Below are positions 17,513 to 26,842 of a stretch of DNA of 64,000 nt, in pieces. Within the stretch, counting starts at the first letter, position 1, and every line of letters begins with the position of its first letter. The stretch covers positions 62,001 through 126,000 of the forward strand of contig NZ_JAAVUY010000016.1 of the NCBI RefSeq assembly GCF_018449695.1, given 5' to 3'. The notes beneath the pieces were generated by a model. It was not told the DNA's origin. It worked only from the letters and a program-made list of their open reading frames with translations, and made no database searches. This stretch comes from Bradyrhizobium sp. dw_411 (lineage in GTDB: Bacteria > Pseudomonadota > Alphaproteobacteria > Rhizobiales > Xanthobacteraceae). A program made the translations under genes and the position numbers.

Positions 17513-18505
17513 ATGAAGGTCAGTCTGCCGCGCATCGTTTTTCAGTTTATCGGAGGCTTGCTTGTCCTGCTTTCGCTTGATCCTGCGCGCTCGCTGAGCG
17601 CTGAGGAATACCCGACGAGGCCGATCAAATTGATCGTTCCATTCTCGGTTGGAGGCGATGCCGATGTGATCGGCCGCGTCCTTGCGGAGCGTTTGGGCGC
17701 AGAGTTGAAACAGCCCATCATCGTGGAAAACGTGACTGGCGCAGGCGGCAATATCGGCGTGGAGCGGGTGATCCGTTCCGAGCCTGACGGTTACACGTTG
17801 CTGCTGGCGCCGATGGGGGTCTTGTCGGTCAATCCGACCCTGTACAAGGGGCTGACATTCGACGCATCCAAAGACCTGATACCGATTTCGCTCGCCTACG
17901 AGACCGGACATCTGGTGGTCGTGAATCCCTCCTTGCAAGCGAAGTCCCTGGCTGAACTGGCGGATCTGGTACGCAGCAAATCAGGAAAGTTCAGCTTCGG
18001 GTCCGGAGGTCTGGGAACGTCGACCCACCTTTACGGTGAGGTGTTCAAAATGACGACGAAGGGAGACATTCTGCATGTTCCCTATCGAGGCAATGGCCAA
18101 GCGTTGAACGATGTCATCGCCGGTCAGATCCAGATCATGTTTCCGCAAATCGCTTCGGCGGCAAGTCAGGCTGCGAGTGGTCTGGTCAGACCGCTGGCCG
18201 TCACGACGGATCATCGCTCGGCACTGCTTCCCGACGTGCCGACCGTCGTCGAGGCCGGCATGCCAGAATTGGCCGGAACCTCGTGGGGCGGCATCATGGC
18301 GCCGCGCGGCACGCCTCCCGAAGTCGTGGCGCGTCTGAACAGCGCAATCGTCAAGGTCGTCAACGGTTCGGATGTGCGAAGCCGCTTTGAAGCGATCGGC
18401 ATCAACGCGCGCACCAGCACGCCCGAGGCATTGGGCAGCCTGATCGACACAGAACTCGCTCGCTGGAGGCGTGTCATTACGGCTGCCAATCTTACGATCA
18501 ACTGA
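17513..18505 (+). CDS. TctC/Bug-family tricarboxylate-type solute-binding protein
   Basis: A 330-residue periplasmic receptor of the Bug family. After a signal peptide (about residues 1-30) comes YPTRPIKLIVPFSVGGDADV, the standard N-terminal motif, then IVENVTGAGGNIGVERV and a late LLPDVPTVVEAGMPEL. Bug proteins bind carboxylates or amides for TTT-type transporters, but are vastly duplicated and often orphan; here no tctAB partner is present. It is followed 70 bases later by an amidohydrolase on the same strand, which may act on the captured ligand. Confidence 0.9.
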   Translation: MKVSLPRIVFQFIGGLLVLLSLDPARSLSAEEYPTRPIKLIVPFSVGGDADVIGRVLAERLGAELKQPIIVENVTGAGGNIGVERVIRSEPDGYTLLLAPMGVLSVNPTLYKGLTFDASKDLIPISLAYETGHLVVVNPSLQAKSLAELADLVRSKSGKFSFGSGGLGTSTHLYGEVFKMTTKGDILHVPYRGNGQALNDVIAGQIQIMFPQIASAASQAASGLVRPLAVTTDHRSALLPDVPTVVEAGMPELAGTSWGGIMAPRGTPPEVVARLNSAIVKVVNGSDVRSRFEAIGINARTSTPEALGSLIDTELARWRRVITAANLTIN

Positions 18506-18574
18506 GGCCGCTGTCTCACCGCGAGTGCCGGATTTCTTCGGCTGTGAGCCCGCAGAAGTTTATGAAGGAAAACG

Positions 18575-19810
18575 ATGGACCTGATCATCAGAAACGCCCT
18601 CATTCTCCGCGGCGCCGGGACAGAATGTGTCGACATCGGTATCCAGGATGGCAAGATCGTCGCGATCGAGAAGAGCCTGGCGGCTGAAGGTGAGGTCTAT
18701 GATGCGAACCACAGACTTGTCTGCGGCGGACTCGTCGAAACGCATATTCACCTGGACAAGGCCTATCTGATCGACCAATGCCCTGCCTTGCCGGGGCGCG
18801 ACATCAGTCCCGTGCCGTACACATCTTCCATCAAGCCGAAGCTGTCCACGGAAGAGGTGTATGGCCGGGCGGAACGGGCGCTCAAGGAGTGCCTGATGCG
18901 CGGAACCACGCATATCAGGACGCATGTCGAAGTCGATCCTGTCATCGGTATGCGCGGCTTCGACGCGATCGAAAAGCTCAAGGCTGACTACCGATGGGCG
19001 GCTGACATTCAGATTTGCGTGTTTCCGCAGGACGGGCTGACAAATTTGCCGGGAACGGAAGAGTTGATCATCCAGGGTTTGCTGCGAGGCGCAAATGTCA
19101 TCGGCGCTGCTCCGCGATACGATACGGATGCCAAAGCGCAAATTTTGCGTATTTTCGAGCTTGCCCGGGAATTCGATGTCGACGTCGATATGCATCTGGA
19201 TGTCGGTCCGACGGCCGATCACCTTGATATCTACGATGTGATCGAACTCACCAAGCGGCATGGTCTGGGTGGCCGCGTCACCGTCGGCCACATGGCAAAG
19301 CTTTCATTGTTGCCGCCGGCGGAGCTGGAAAAAGTCGGCGCGCGGCTGGCCGATGCTGGCATCAACGTCACCGTGCTGCCCGCGACCGATCTTTTCCTGA
19401 TGGGCAGGAAGCATGATCATGCGGTCCATCGCGGCGTGGCCGATGCAAATTTTCTGGTCAAGTGCGGCGTCAATTGCTCGATATCGTCAAACAATATCAT
19501 GAACCCGTCCACGCCTTACGGCGATTGTTCCCTGATCAGGATTGCGAACCTTCAAGCCAATGTGCTGCAGGTGGCGCTGCCCCACGAATTGGCCGAATGC
19601 TTTCACATGATTACAGATCGCTCAGCACGCATTCTCAATATTGGGAATTACGGCGTGCAGGTCGGCAATCCGGCCGACATCGTCATGATCGACGCGCCAT
19701 CGCCGGAAAAGGCCGTCGCGGAAATTCGCCAGCCCGTCGCGGTCTTCAAGCGCGGGAGACGAACCGTGGCCTGGGATCTGCCGCAACTTTTGCAGCCGGC
19801 GGGTGCGTGA
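18575..19810 (+). CDS. Cytosine-deaminase-like amidohydrolase
   Basis: A 411-residue metal-dependent amidohydrolase of the CodA/AtzC group. It has the beta-strand 1 motif ETHIHLDKA (HxHxDK), a TIM-barrel His in DMHLDVGP, and GHMAKLS at strand 6. At the position where cytosine deaminase has HDD (metal-ligand Asp, before DPxxPLG) this protein has SSNNIMNPSTPYG, so the Asp ligand appears to be Asn. Such a change is known in some subfamilies, but would alter the metal site or chemistry. The substrate is probably a cyclic amide or amino-heterocycle. GAAGGAAAAC precedes the ATG. The gene is followed by a convergent LuxR-type regulator that may control it. Confidence 0.82.
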   Translation: MDLIIRNALILRGAGTECVDIGIQDGKIVAIEKSLAAEGEVYDANHRLVCGGLVETHIHLDKAYLIDQCPALPGRDISPVPYTSSIKPKLSTEEVYGRAERALKECLMRGTTHIRTHVEVDPVIGMRGFDAIEKLKADYRWAADIQICVFPQDGLTNLPGTEELIIQGLLRGANVIGAAPRYDTDAKAQILRIFELAREFDVDVDMHLDVGPTADHLDIYDVIELTKRHGLGGRVTVGHMAKLSLLPPAELEKVGARLADAGINVTVLPATDLFLMGRKHDHAVHRGVADANFLVKCGVNCSISSNNIMNPSTPYGDCSLIRIANLQANVLQVALPHELAECFHMITDRSARILNIGNYGVQVGNPADIVMIDAPSPEKAVAEIRQPVAVFKRGRRTVAWDLPQLLQPAGA

Positions 19811-19945
19811 TATTGAATTCGGCCTTCGGCACTTTGCAGACGTGGCGGTGAGGAACCAACGTCGAACCATTGCTGAACAACGCGATCTCGATTGTCCTCC
19901 ATCCGCAGGGCGACCTCGGCGTATCGGCTGGTGTTGACCCCATCA

Positions 19946-21040
19946 TCAGCCTTTCGATGGCAAGACCAACGGCGGCTGCACCGCTCTGAGCATGTTGACG
20001 AGCTGGCTTTGCCGGCTGGTGCCGGTCTTCCGGAAGATGCGTTCGAGGTAAGTGCGTGCGGTCTTGACCGTAACGGCATGCCGGACAGCGCAATCCGATA
20101 AGGTCAGACCGTCCGCGAGGTCCATTGCCAATCGAGCTTCCGCGGGCGTCAGGTCGAACAGCGCGTTGAGGAGATTTGCCGATGGCACGAGCTTGCTCGG
20201 AGCGATCGGTGTGGCCAGCACCAAAGTATCCGCGCCAGCGAAGATGTCGTGCGCTGCCCGTCGCAGCGGCAAGAGGTGAACGACGAACGCAGCCTCGCTG
20301 CCCACCGCCGGCACCGGAATGGAGCAGACTGCAGTGGTGCTCTGATTGATGCCGATCACAGCCTGCTGAAACAGCCGGTTGGCTTCCCCGTCAGCGATAG
20401 CCAACCCGCCATGGGCAACCGGCAGGAACGCGTCACTCATCCGCTGGAGGCGCGTATTCGAGGCCAGGACGCGGCCTGAGGCAGAGAGTACGGCGGCAGG
20501 CAATCCCATGATCTCAAGCGCCGATGCGGTTGCTTGAGCGCGTTCGATCCCAAGTCGGGCAGCAACGAGGCTTGCGCGGGCGAGATGCGGTCTTAGCGCA
20601 TCCAGACGATCGATCTCGGCCTGCCTGTGTTTGCCGTCCTCAATCCATTTTTGAAAAACGAACGTTGCCAACTCGCCGGTTGGCATCGCGACGGCCGAAC
20701 ACAGGTGAGCGCCGATGCCAATTTCTCGAAGCATGACGCGGGCCGGATCGCGTGCGATCTCATCCTGTGTCATGAAATCGTCGACACAGACGAAGCTTGC
20801 CGGCTGCACGGCGCACATCCTCTGGGCGCTGTCGCAGAACTTCCACGTATCGCCCCTGATGAATTCATCGAACAGGGGGCGCAGATTTTCCAATGTCGTC
20901 CCGCGCGGCGGACCATTCTCGCTAAAAAAGAAAATTTGTGCACTGGCCGAGGCCGACAGATCGCTAGCCTTCTGCAGAACAGCGTTCCACAGCTCGGGAA
21001 CGAAGGCAGCCTCATAAATGCATTCAATCAGATCAATCAT
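19946..21040 (-). CDS. LuxR-type HTH transcriptional regulator
   Basis: A 364-residue regulator. The C-terminal 65 residues are a LuxR/FixJ helix-turn-helix (LTPAEARLAMDLADGLTL ... VKTARTYLERIFRKTGTSRQ). The N-terminal 290 residues form an unassigned sensor region with a PAS-like middle (LEIMGLPAAVLSASGRVLASN). I place the start at ATG 21040 (IDLIECIYEAAF), where the family usually begins; a longer frame from a TTG at 21127 is possible. It is convergent with the amidohydrolase gene, so that block is the natural regulatory candidate. Confidence 0.85.
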   Translation of the reverse strand: MIDLIECIYEAAFVPELWNAVLQKASDLSASASAQIFFFSENGPPRGTTLENLRPLFDEFIRGDTWKFCDSAQRMCAVQPASFVCVDDFMTQDEIARDPARVMLREIGIGAHLCSAVAMPTGELATFVFQKWIEDGKHRQAEIDRLDALRPHLARASLVAARLGIERAQATASALEIMGLPAAVLSASGRVLASNTRLQRMSDAFLPVAHGGLAIADGEANRLFQQAVIGINQSTTAVCSIPVPAVGSEAAFVVHLLPLRRAAHDIFAGADTLVLATPIAPSKLVPSANLLNALFDLTPAEARLAMDLADGLTLSDCAVRHAVTVKTARTYLERIFRKTGTSRQSQLVNMLRAVQPPLVLPSKG

Positions 21041-21381
21041 GGCCACACGAAAAATATTTAGAACTTCAGAAGAGTCATACGTCGTCTGGCAATCCATTAA
21101 TATCCACGGCCTACGTCCCGGCCGCAAGCCTGAAACCAGGCGATTTCAGGTGCGCGGTGTCGATTTGGCAGCAGGGGGCGATTTGGCTCGTTGCGGTCAG
21201 GCCACTGGGCCCATCCCTTTTCACGGCCGTGATTTGTCTTCTTGGTCGTCATTTGACGACTGGAAAGCGGACTGGTTTCAGAAAGAATCCGTGCGCGACA
21301 GACCGCGGCCAATTTTCGATTTTGAACGGCTTTGGAGCGCAGGAACCGCAATACGATGGCTGAGAGCTTTGGAGATCTCGA

Positions 21382-21537
21382 ATGACCACTATTGTACGAT
21401 TGCTCGCCCGCGGGGCCACATCCTATCCGACTGAAGTCGATGTCCTGAAGCAAATTGCATTATTTTGCTGTGCAGGTCTGTTGGTATCATTGCTCATGAT
21501 TTCCTACGGCCTGGATCTGAGTTTCGGATTTTTTTGA
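21382..21537 (+). CDS. Small single-helix membrane protein (51 residues)
   Basis: A 51-residue frame with a hydrophilic start (MTTIVRLLARG) and one transmembrane helix (IALFCCAGLLVSLLMISYGL, about residues 25-44), ending GFF. GGAG lies 8 bases upstream of the ATG. Small proteins of this look (…SLLMISYGLDLS) are frequent in Bradyrhizobium-type genomes, where their role is unknown; this is from memory, not a search. Confidence 0.55.
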   Translation: MTTIVRLLARGATSYPTEVDVLKQIALFCCAGLLVSLLMISYGLDLSFGFF

Positions 21538-21728
21538 TGGGCGCGCGACTTCTGTTTCTGGCGTCGAGCGGTCTTGCCGATCTGGCCATCCGATGCCCGC
21601 CGCCGAGGCAGGGGCGGACGAGGGCAGGGCGCCGATCAATGTCTGCCTGGACATCTTGAGCTACAAATTTCCAGGGTAATTTTCGCCCTTGAATCATGCA
21701 GTTCATTTTTCAGTAACGGGGTCTCTAA

Positions 21729-21914
21729 ATGAATTTTCTTCGTAAACGCATCGGGAGGTCTTCTACCGACAAGCGACTTTCAATCGTTACTGGCGTACCA
21801 GCAGATTTGGACGCGCAACTAGCCGAATTGAATGATCTGCGTGAGCAAGTCAGAAAGGCGCAGCTTCGGGCCAAGAAATTGGAGCAAACGAGCCATCGGA
21901 AAAAACAAATTTAG
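21729..21914 (+). CDS. Small charged hypothetical protein (61 residues)
   Basis: A 61-residue basic protein (MNFLRKRIG start) with a short heptad-like helical stretch (DLDAQLAELNDLREQVRKA) that could form a coiled coil and a Lys-rich tail. A weak ACGGGG lies 8 bases upstream. I do not recognise the family. It stands alone in an AT-richer region; it may be real, but the evidence is only frame, start and composition. Confidence 0.4.
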   Translation: MNFLRKRIGRSSTDKRLSIVTGVPADLDAQLAELNDLREQVRKAQLRAKKLEQTSHRKKQI

Positions 21915-22129
21915 CACAAGGAGTCTGCCTCAGTTGGCGGCTCTTTCATGGCATCCAAGCGCATATTGGGCGATTAAGCTTGAAAAGTTAGGTTAACAAC
22001 CGGCCCAAATTGATGTCGCGATAAAAAGCTGTACGTCTAGGAAATGTCTTTCTGCTTCCACAGCGTCAGCAAGAATACGGACGCGCTTGCCGCCGGATGG
22101 CCAATCGCAGCTCCTGTTTGGAGGTCACG

Positions 22130-22885
22130 ATGGCACTCCTGACCGATCGGCTGGATGCCACGGCACTCGCCGCGGAGCTGGATGAAAAGGGCTTCGTTTG
22201 CATCGAGAATGCGATCGATCCGGCCTGGATCAGGCGCGCGCAGGCCTATGTCCACGGCCTGGTCGAAGAGAAGGGCAAGCGCTATTTTGCCCTGAACTGG
22301 CTTTCGCGCGATCGGGGCACCCCGCCTCAGGAACTCACCGACGATCCGCAGATGCGCCGGCTATTGGCGCAACTCGCGCAGATCGGCTGCCCCCGCGCGA
22401 AATTGGAGGAGGAAATCTATACAGGCCTGCGCGTCGTCGCAGGTCGTTCGGGCGACGAGAAGTCGCTGCTCCACCATTACGATAAACACGTGATCACGGC
22501 GCTGGCGCCGATATTGATCCCGGAGGGACCGAAGGGTCGCGCCGGCGAGTTGATCGTGTTCCCGAACCGCCGCGGCTATCGCCGGTTCGCGCTCGTCAAC
22601 ATCGTCGAAAAGGCGATCGTCCAGAGCAAATGGTACCGCAACCGCGTCTCGCGCAAGCTGGCGGCGGGCGATCAGGCGAACGTCAAATATCTGAAACCCG
22701 GCAACCTCTATCTGTTTTGGGGCTACCGGACCTTTCACGCGAATTTCCCGGTTGCCGGCGACGCGGTTCGGGCGACGATGCTGCTGCATTATGGCGATCC
22801 GCATCCGAGCAGCCTGATCCTGAAGGCCAACACGGTGCGGCAGATCCGCGACGAGCGCCGCATCGCGGAAAAAGCCACGGCCTGA
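22130..22885 (+). CDS. PhyH-like Fe(II)/2-oxoglutarate dioxygenase
   Basis: A 251-residue protein resembling phytanoyl-CoA dioxygenase-type enzymes. It opens with LAAELDEKGFVCIENAID, has an HxD pair in HHYDKH (about residues 117-122), and a distal FHANFPVAGDAVRATM that would supply the third His and the 2-oxoglutarate-binding Arg of the cupin core. Such enzymes hydroxylate small molecules using O2 and 2-oxoglutarate; the substrate is unknown. The start ATG 22130 has GGAGGT 4 bases upstream. No clear partner: the KdgT gene starts 227 bases later. Confidence 0.72.
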   Translation: MALLTDRLDATALAAELDEKGFVCIENAIDPAWIRRAQAYVHGLVEEKGKRYFALNWLSRDRGTPPQELTDDPQMRRLLAQLAQIGCPRAKLEEEIYTGLRVVAGRSGDEKSLLHHYDKHVITALAPILIPEGPKGRAGELIVFPNRRGYRRFALVNIVEKAIVQSKWYRNRVSRKLAAGDQANVKYLKPGNLYLFWGYRTFHANFPVAGDAVRATMLLHYGDPHPSSLILKANTVRQIRDERRIAEKATA

Positions 22886-23112
22886 TTTCGACTAATCCGG
22901 CGGTCCAAGACGAATAATACAGCGCAAACGTGACGGCGAGCGCGAGTCCGCTGTTGGTAGCTGGCGGACGCAGCGAGTCCGATCCTTGATGTCCACAACT
23001 TCGAGAATTTTCCCCGCGTACCCTTTTTAGTTGTGGCGTCGGCCATCGGCGCACGCTATTGGCCGTTAACAACAAAAAATCAAACCGTAAAAAGCCGGGC
23101 GCGGGAGGCAAT

Positions 23113-24135
23113 GTGAGGATTTTAAAGTCGATTGAGAAGGTTCCAGGTGGACTCATGCTGGTTCCTCTGCTGCTTGGCGCGGTCTGCAAGACGTTCGCGC
23201 CGGGCGCGGGCACTTATTTCGGATCTTTCACCAATGGCTTGATCACCGGCACGGTGCCGATTCTGGCGGTCTGGTTCTTCTGCATGGGCGCTACAATCGA
23301 TTTGCGGGCAACCGGCATCGTGTTGCGCAAGTCCGGAACGCTGGTCGTCACCAAGACAGTCGTGGCGTGGGTCGTCACCATGATCGCCGCGCGCTTCATC
23401 CCCGAGGCCGGGATCACGACCGGCATCTTTGCCGGCCTCTCGGTTCTCGCCATCACCACTTCGATGGACATGACCAATGGCGGTCTCTACGCCGCGGTGA
23501 TGCAGCAATACGGATCGAAGGAGGACGCAGGTGCTTTCGTGCTGATGTCGATCGAGTCGGGTCCGCTGGTCAGCATGCTCGTGCTCGGCGCGTCGGGTAT
23601 CGCTGTGTTCGAGCCACGGTTGTTTGTCGGTGCCGTGCTGCCGTTCCTGATCGGGTTTGCACTCGGCAATCTCGACAGCGATCTGCGCAAGTTCTTCGGG
23701 CAGTGTGTCCATCCATTGATTCCGTTCTTCGGCTTCGCGCTCGGCAACGGCATCGATCTCAACGTGATTGGCCAGACGGGCATCGGCGGCATCCTGCTTG
23801 GATTGATCGTCATCGTGGTGACGGGAATCCCGCTGATGCTCGCCGATCGCTTCATCGCGGGCGGCAATGGCACTGCGGGATTGGCAGCGTCAAGCACGGC
23901 GGGAGCGGCGATCGCCAATCCCACCTTGATCGCCAACATGATTCCGAGTTTCAAACCCGTGGCGCCGGCGGCAACGGTGCTGGTGGCGACATCGTGCCTG
24001 GTGACCGCAATCCTCGTTCCGATCCTCAGCGGATTCTGGGCCAAGAGGATGGGGCATGTTCCAACGGATGAGGCCAGGCCCTCAACGGACGATACGAATG
24101 TCGAAAGCCTTCGGCAGGGCGTCGAGCCGATCTGA
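23113..24135 (+). CDS. kdgT: 2-keto-3-deoxygluconate permease
   Basis: A 340-residue, about ten-helix permease closely matching Kdg[38 protein letters not shown] and [10 protein letters not shown] are family hallmarks. It imports 2-keto-3-deoxygluconate, a pectin/uronate breakdown product, by H+ symport. I start it at GTG 23113, which has GGGAGG 4 bases upstream and aligns with the usual start (RxxKSIEK); the longer TTG frame from 23059 adds a Lys/Asn-rich tail. No kdgK or kdgA gene is nearby, so catabolic enzymes must be elsewhere. Confidence 0.88.
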   Translation: MRILKSIEKVPGGLMLVPLLLGAVCKTFAPGAGTYFGSFTNGLITGTVPILAVWFFCMGATIDLRATGIVLRKSGTLVVTKTVVAWVVTMIAARFIPEAGITTGIFAGLSVLAITTSMDMTNGGLYAAVMQQYGSKEDAGAFVLMSIESGPLVSMLVLGASGIAVFEPRLFVGAVLPFLIGFALGNLDSDLRKFFGQCVHPLIPFFGFALGNGIDLNVIGQTGIGGILLGLIVIVVTGIPLMLADRFIAGGNGTAGLAASSTAGAAIANPTLIANMIPSFKPVAPAATVLVATSCLVTAILVPILSGFWAKRMGHVPTDEARPSTDDTNVESLRQGVEPI

Positions 24136-24213
24136 AGCGAGCCTCTAGCTGGTGTGATCGTTACTCGCGCTGGACGTCATCGGCGCGATAGCGAGCGGTG
24201 TGACTGAGACGCT

Positions 24214-24231
24214 CCCGGCATTGCTGCCGGG
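24214..24231 (+). terminator. GC hairpin downstream of kdgT
   Basis: CCCGGCA-TTGC-TGCCGGG forms a perfect 7-bp stem 79 bases past the kdgT stop. There is no T-run after it, so it may be a Rho-dependent stop, an mRNA-stabilising hairpin or a processing site rather than an intrinsic terminator. The rest of the 348-base gap (24136-24483) holds only a short in-frame glycine-zipper-like phrase (PGIAAGIGTGVVTGALL), too short to call a gene. Confidence 0.4.
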
Positions 24232-24483
24232 ATTGGCACTGGCGTCGTGACAGGTGCTTTATTGCCGTCGGTCTGACAGGTGTGATGACTAAAACTGCCG
24301 AAACACCGTTGTCGAGACGAGAGCGGAAGAGGAGACGCGAACATTTCATTTCTGCGAATGGCCATAGCGGCATTGGGCCGCAGATATCTGCTTTAATTGC
24401 GCGGCCGGAGACATGCTATCGTCGGCCGGTAAGGTTTTGACGGCGCAAGGGCGCAGCGAGATCAGAATGCCGAGGAGAAATAC

Positions 24484-25167
24484 GTGACCCAACATGTCCT
24501 CTTCATCGTCACCAACGCAGCCGTGATCGGTCCGCACAGCCGGAAGACCGGCTTCTTTTTTGCCGAGGTCGCTCATCCGTTCGGCGTGCTGGATAAAGCG
24601 GGTATCGCGGTAGAGTTCGCGTCGCCTGCCGGCGGATGGACGCCCTACGACGCGTACGACGAGAAAGACCCCGCCGAGAAAGAATTTTTCGAGAGCAAGG
24701 GTTTTCGACGGCTGAATCACAGCCGCAAGCTGTCGGAAGTGGATGCCGCGGACTACGACGCTATCCTCGTGCCCGGCGGCCTCGGGCCCATGGTCGATAT
24801 CCAACGCAATGCGGACGTCCAAAGGGCAATTGTGCGTGCCTGGAGCACGAACAAGATCGTGACCGCTGTTTGTCACGGTCCGTGCTCGCTGCTCGGGGTC
24901 AACCTCGGTGATGGCACGCCCTTCGTGCGCGGCAAGAAGCTCACCTCGTTCTCCAGGAAAGAAGAGTACGACTACGCCCGCGATGACGTGCCCTACGAAC
25001 TCGAAGACGCGCTAAGGGCAGAAGGTGCCGAATACTCGTCTACATCCAACTGGCAACCTCACGTCGTCGTTGATGGCCGCCTCATCACCGGCCAGAACCC
25101 CGCCTCGGCGGAACCTCTGGCGAAAGAGTTGCTCGTAGCCCTTAAACGGGGCGCCGTTCCGGCGTGA
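24484..25167 (+). CDS. DJ-1/PfpI family protein (Hsp31/glyoxalase III-like)
   Basis: A 227-residue class I glutamine-amidotransferase-fold protein. The nucleophile elbow AVCHGPCSL places Cys130-His131, with Glu28 (FFFAEVAHP) as the usual acidic partner, and LVPGGLGPMVDI is the conserved loop. Related proteins act as glyoxalases III, deglycases or chaperones under carbonyl stress. The GTG start follows a strong GAGGAGAAAT ribosome-binding site. It stands alone, convergent with the AraC gene. Confidence 0.88.
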   Translation: MTQHVLFIVTNAAVIGPHSRKTGFFFAEVAHPFGVLDKAGIAVEFASPAGGWTPYDAYDEKDPAEKEFFESKGFRRLNHSRKLSEVDAADYDAILVPGGLGPMVDIQRNADVQRAIVRAWSTNKIVTAVCHGPCSLLGVNLGDGTPFVRGKKLTSFSRKEEYDYARDDVPYELEDALRAEGAEYSSTSNWQPHVVVDGRLITGQNPASAEPLAKELLVALKRGAVPA

Positions 25168-25353
25168 GCTGATGAGACGCGGGCTGGTATCAAGGCTGCT
25201 TAGGTACTTCGCCCTACGGCTTGTCAAGGAACAGGGCGCTTTCCGCGATTGGAAGGCGGGGCTTATTCATCCGGCGCGTTGCATGGTGCTGGCGCCAACG
25301 CAAGCAAATACGCAAAAAAATATTGCACGCCTGGCAATCCCGACGGCGTCGTT

Positions 25354-25413
25354 CAGGCTACCGGTGACTTCCAGTTTACGGGCATTTTCCAGTCTACGGG
25401 CGACCTGCAGTCA
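25354..25413 (+). repeat. 18-bp tandem repeat, about 3.3 units
   Basis: Three consecutive 18-base units, caggctaccggtgacttc, cagtttacgggcattttc and cagtctacgggcgacctg, plus a partial fourth (cagtca) lie between the DJ-1-like gene and the convergent AraC gene, with the last partial unit reaching the AraC stop. In one plus frame they would read ATGDFQ-FTGIFQ-STGDLQ, but no credible gene contains that frame. Confidence 0.6.
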
Positions 25414-26427
25414 GGATGCGACCGCGGTGATCAGGCTGCCGTCGCGCCACCGCCCGGGCGTCACGCCGGTCACCCGCTTGAAGGCGCGATTGAACGCGGC
25501 TTCGGAATCGTAGCCGACGTCGGCCGCGATCGCCGCAAGACTGCCGCTCCCGGCGCGGATACGTTCGGCCGCAAGCTGCATCCGCCAGCAGGTGATGTAC
25601 TCGATCGGGGCCTGACCCATCACCTGGTGAAATCGCTCCGCCAGCACGGTGCGCGACGAGCCGGCTTCGCGCGCCAAATCTTCCACCGTCCAGCGCCGCG
25701 CGGGGTCGGCGTGCACGGACTGGATCGCGCGACCGACCAGGGGATCGTTGAGGGCGGCGAACCATCCCTTGGCGCTCGCCGGCAACCGCGTCGCGTAGCG
25801 CCGCAACACCTCGACGAACAACAATTCCATCAGCCGGCCAAGCATCAGCTCACTGCCGGGGGCTGCGTTTTCCGTCAGCGCAAGAATCTGGCCGACCGTG
25901 GATTTGATCAGCGCGCTGACCTGGTCGTCTTCGGCGCGATCGACCAATAGTGGCGGCAAGGTGCGAAACACTGGTGTCAGCAGGAATTCGGACGACTCCA
26001 GAAATCCGCAGACCATGCGGGTTTCCTGTCCGCCGCCGCCATGATTGATGGTCCAGATTCCCTTCAGGGCTCCGGGGCGGACAACGTCCTCCGCGAGCGG
26101 CGCTTCGAGGGCGCGCCCGTTGGAGAATTTATGCCGGTCCGCAAACGGCATCAGGATGATATCGCCAGCCGAGATTTTCGTGCGTTCGCCGTTGGCAAGT
26201 TCGACGTCGCATTCGCCTGCCGCGATCAGGTGAAACACGCTGACATGGCGAAGATGCGCCATCGGGCTGCTGGCGTCGAAACGCTTCGGACTGATGATGC
26301 CGAACGGCGCGGTAAAGCAGGCGTCGAGAAACACCGAGCCGGTCAGGCGCACTGCGCGCAATGACTCGGCAAGCACGTCGTGACCTTTGTCCGGCGCAAT
26401 AGCAAATGATGGCGGTGTCTCGATCAT
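25411..26427 (-). CDS. AraC-family regulator with cupin sensor domain
   Basis: A 338-residue regulator: an N-terminal cupin-type domain (about residues 25-200, with HLIAAGECDVELANGER and GDIILMPFADRHKF) of the kind paired with AraC DNA-binding domains, and a C-terminal double helix-turn-helix ending VGYDSEAAFNRAFKRVTGVTPGRWR. ATG 26427 is chosen because the upstream 24 residues look non-coding. It is divergent from the DUF1127-like gene (86 bases between starts), which together with the two methyltransferase genes downstream is the likely target set. Confidence 0.88.
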   Translation of the reverse strand: MIETPPSFAIAPDKGHDVLAESLRAVRLTGSVFLDACFTAPFGIISPKRFDASSPMAHLRHVSVFHLIAAGECDVELANGERTKISAGDIILMPFADRHKFSNGRALEAPLAEDVVRPGALKGIWTINHGGGGQETRMVCGFLESSEFLLTPVFRTLPPLLVDRAEDDQVSALIKSTVGQILALTENAAPGSELMLGRLMELLFVEVLRRYATRLPASAKGWFAALNDPLVGRAIQSVHADPARRWTVEDLAREAGSSRTVLAERFHQVMGQAPIEYITCWRMQLAAERIRAGSGSLAAIAADVGYDSEAAFNRAFKRVTGVTPGRWRDGSLITAVAS

Positions 26428-26513
26428 TGTGGATTTGGCTCTCGGACAATACCCATGAGTCACCGATGCAGGCGTTTGGTTCAACGCGTGGCATCCCACT
26501 GATGGAGGTCATG

Positions 26514-26819
26514 ATGATCAGAAATTGGGCTGCAAATGTGGCCAATCGGGGCGTCGCCCTGATCGCATCTCTGCTGATGCGATCGGCGATTAAGTCCCTG
26601 CTCGAAATCGACGAACGGTCCCTTCGGGCCGCCGGATTGTCCCGCGCCGACCTTATCGAATGCCTTTCAACGCCGTTCACCGTCGATCCGACGGAACTGC
26701 TGGTTTTGCGCAGCAGAGCGGCGCGGTCACGCCGAAGCGTTCGAAGGGTGTCGCGGGCGGGTATGCGACGCGGCGTCGCACCCACAGCGCGCGCCTTTTC
26801 CCGAGCGCACCAGTTTTAG
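26514..26819 (+). CDS. DUF1127-like small protein with basic tail
   Basis: A 101-residue protein. Its middle, SLLEIDERSLRAAGLSRADLIECL, resembles the DUF1127 motif (LxELDDRxLxDIGLxRxDI). It is followed by an Arg-rich tail (RSRAARSRRSVRRVSRAGMRRG). DUF1127 proteins are small, often basic and stress-linked, and some bind RNA. GGAGG lies 5 bases before ATG 26514; an ATG at 26511 is also possible. The stop is 23 bases before the next gene, so it is probably cotranscribed with it. Confidence 0.55.
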   Translation: MIRNWAANVANRGVALIASLLMRSAIKSLLEIDERSLRAAGLSRADLIECLSTPFTVDPTELLVLRSRAARSRRSVRRVSRAGMRRGVAPTARAFSRAHQF

Positions 26820-26842
26820 CAATCGGATTTGAGGAGTTTTCC

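Larger units (their letters stand above)
21041..22129. other. Long gene-sparse stretch with two small ORFs
   Basis: About 1.1 kb between the LuxR-type regulator and the PhyH-like gene. Apart from the two small frames listed separately I can support nothing. Frames up to 138 codons on the plus strand (from 21018) and 118 on the minus (to 21097) have no ribosome-binding site and read as low-complexity Arg/Ser-rich sequence. Base composition drops toward AT between 21040 and 21110 and again at 21700-22030. Confidence 0.4.

Noticed and set aside
21018-21434. 138-codon plus-strand frame beyond the LuxR-type gene
   Set aside because: It has no ribosome-binding site and overlaps the better-supported 51-residue ORF.
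24210-24280. Glycine-zipper-like phrase PGIAAGIGTGVVTGALL
   Set aside because: Only about 20 codons are open, with a stop just upstream; too short to call a gene or relic.
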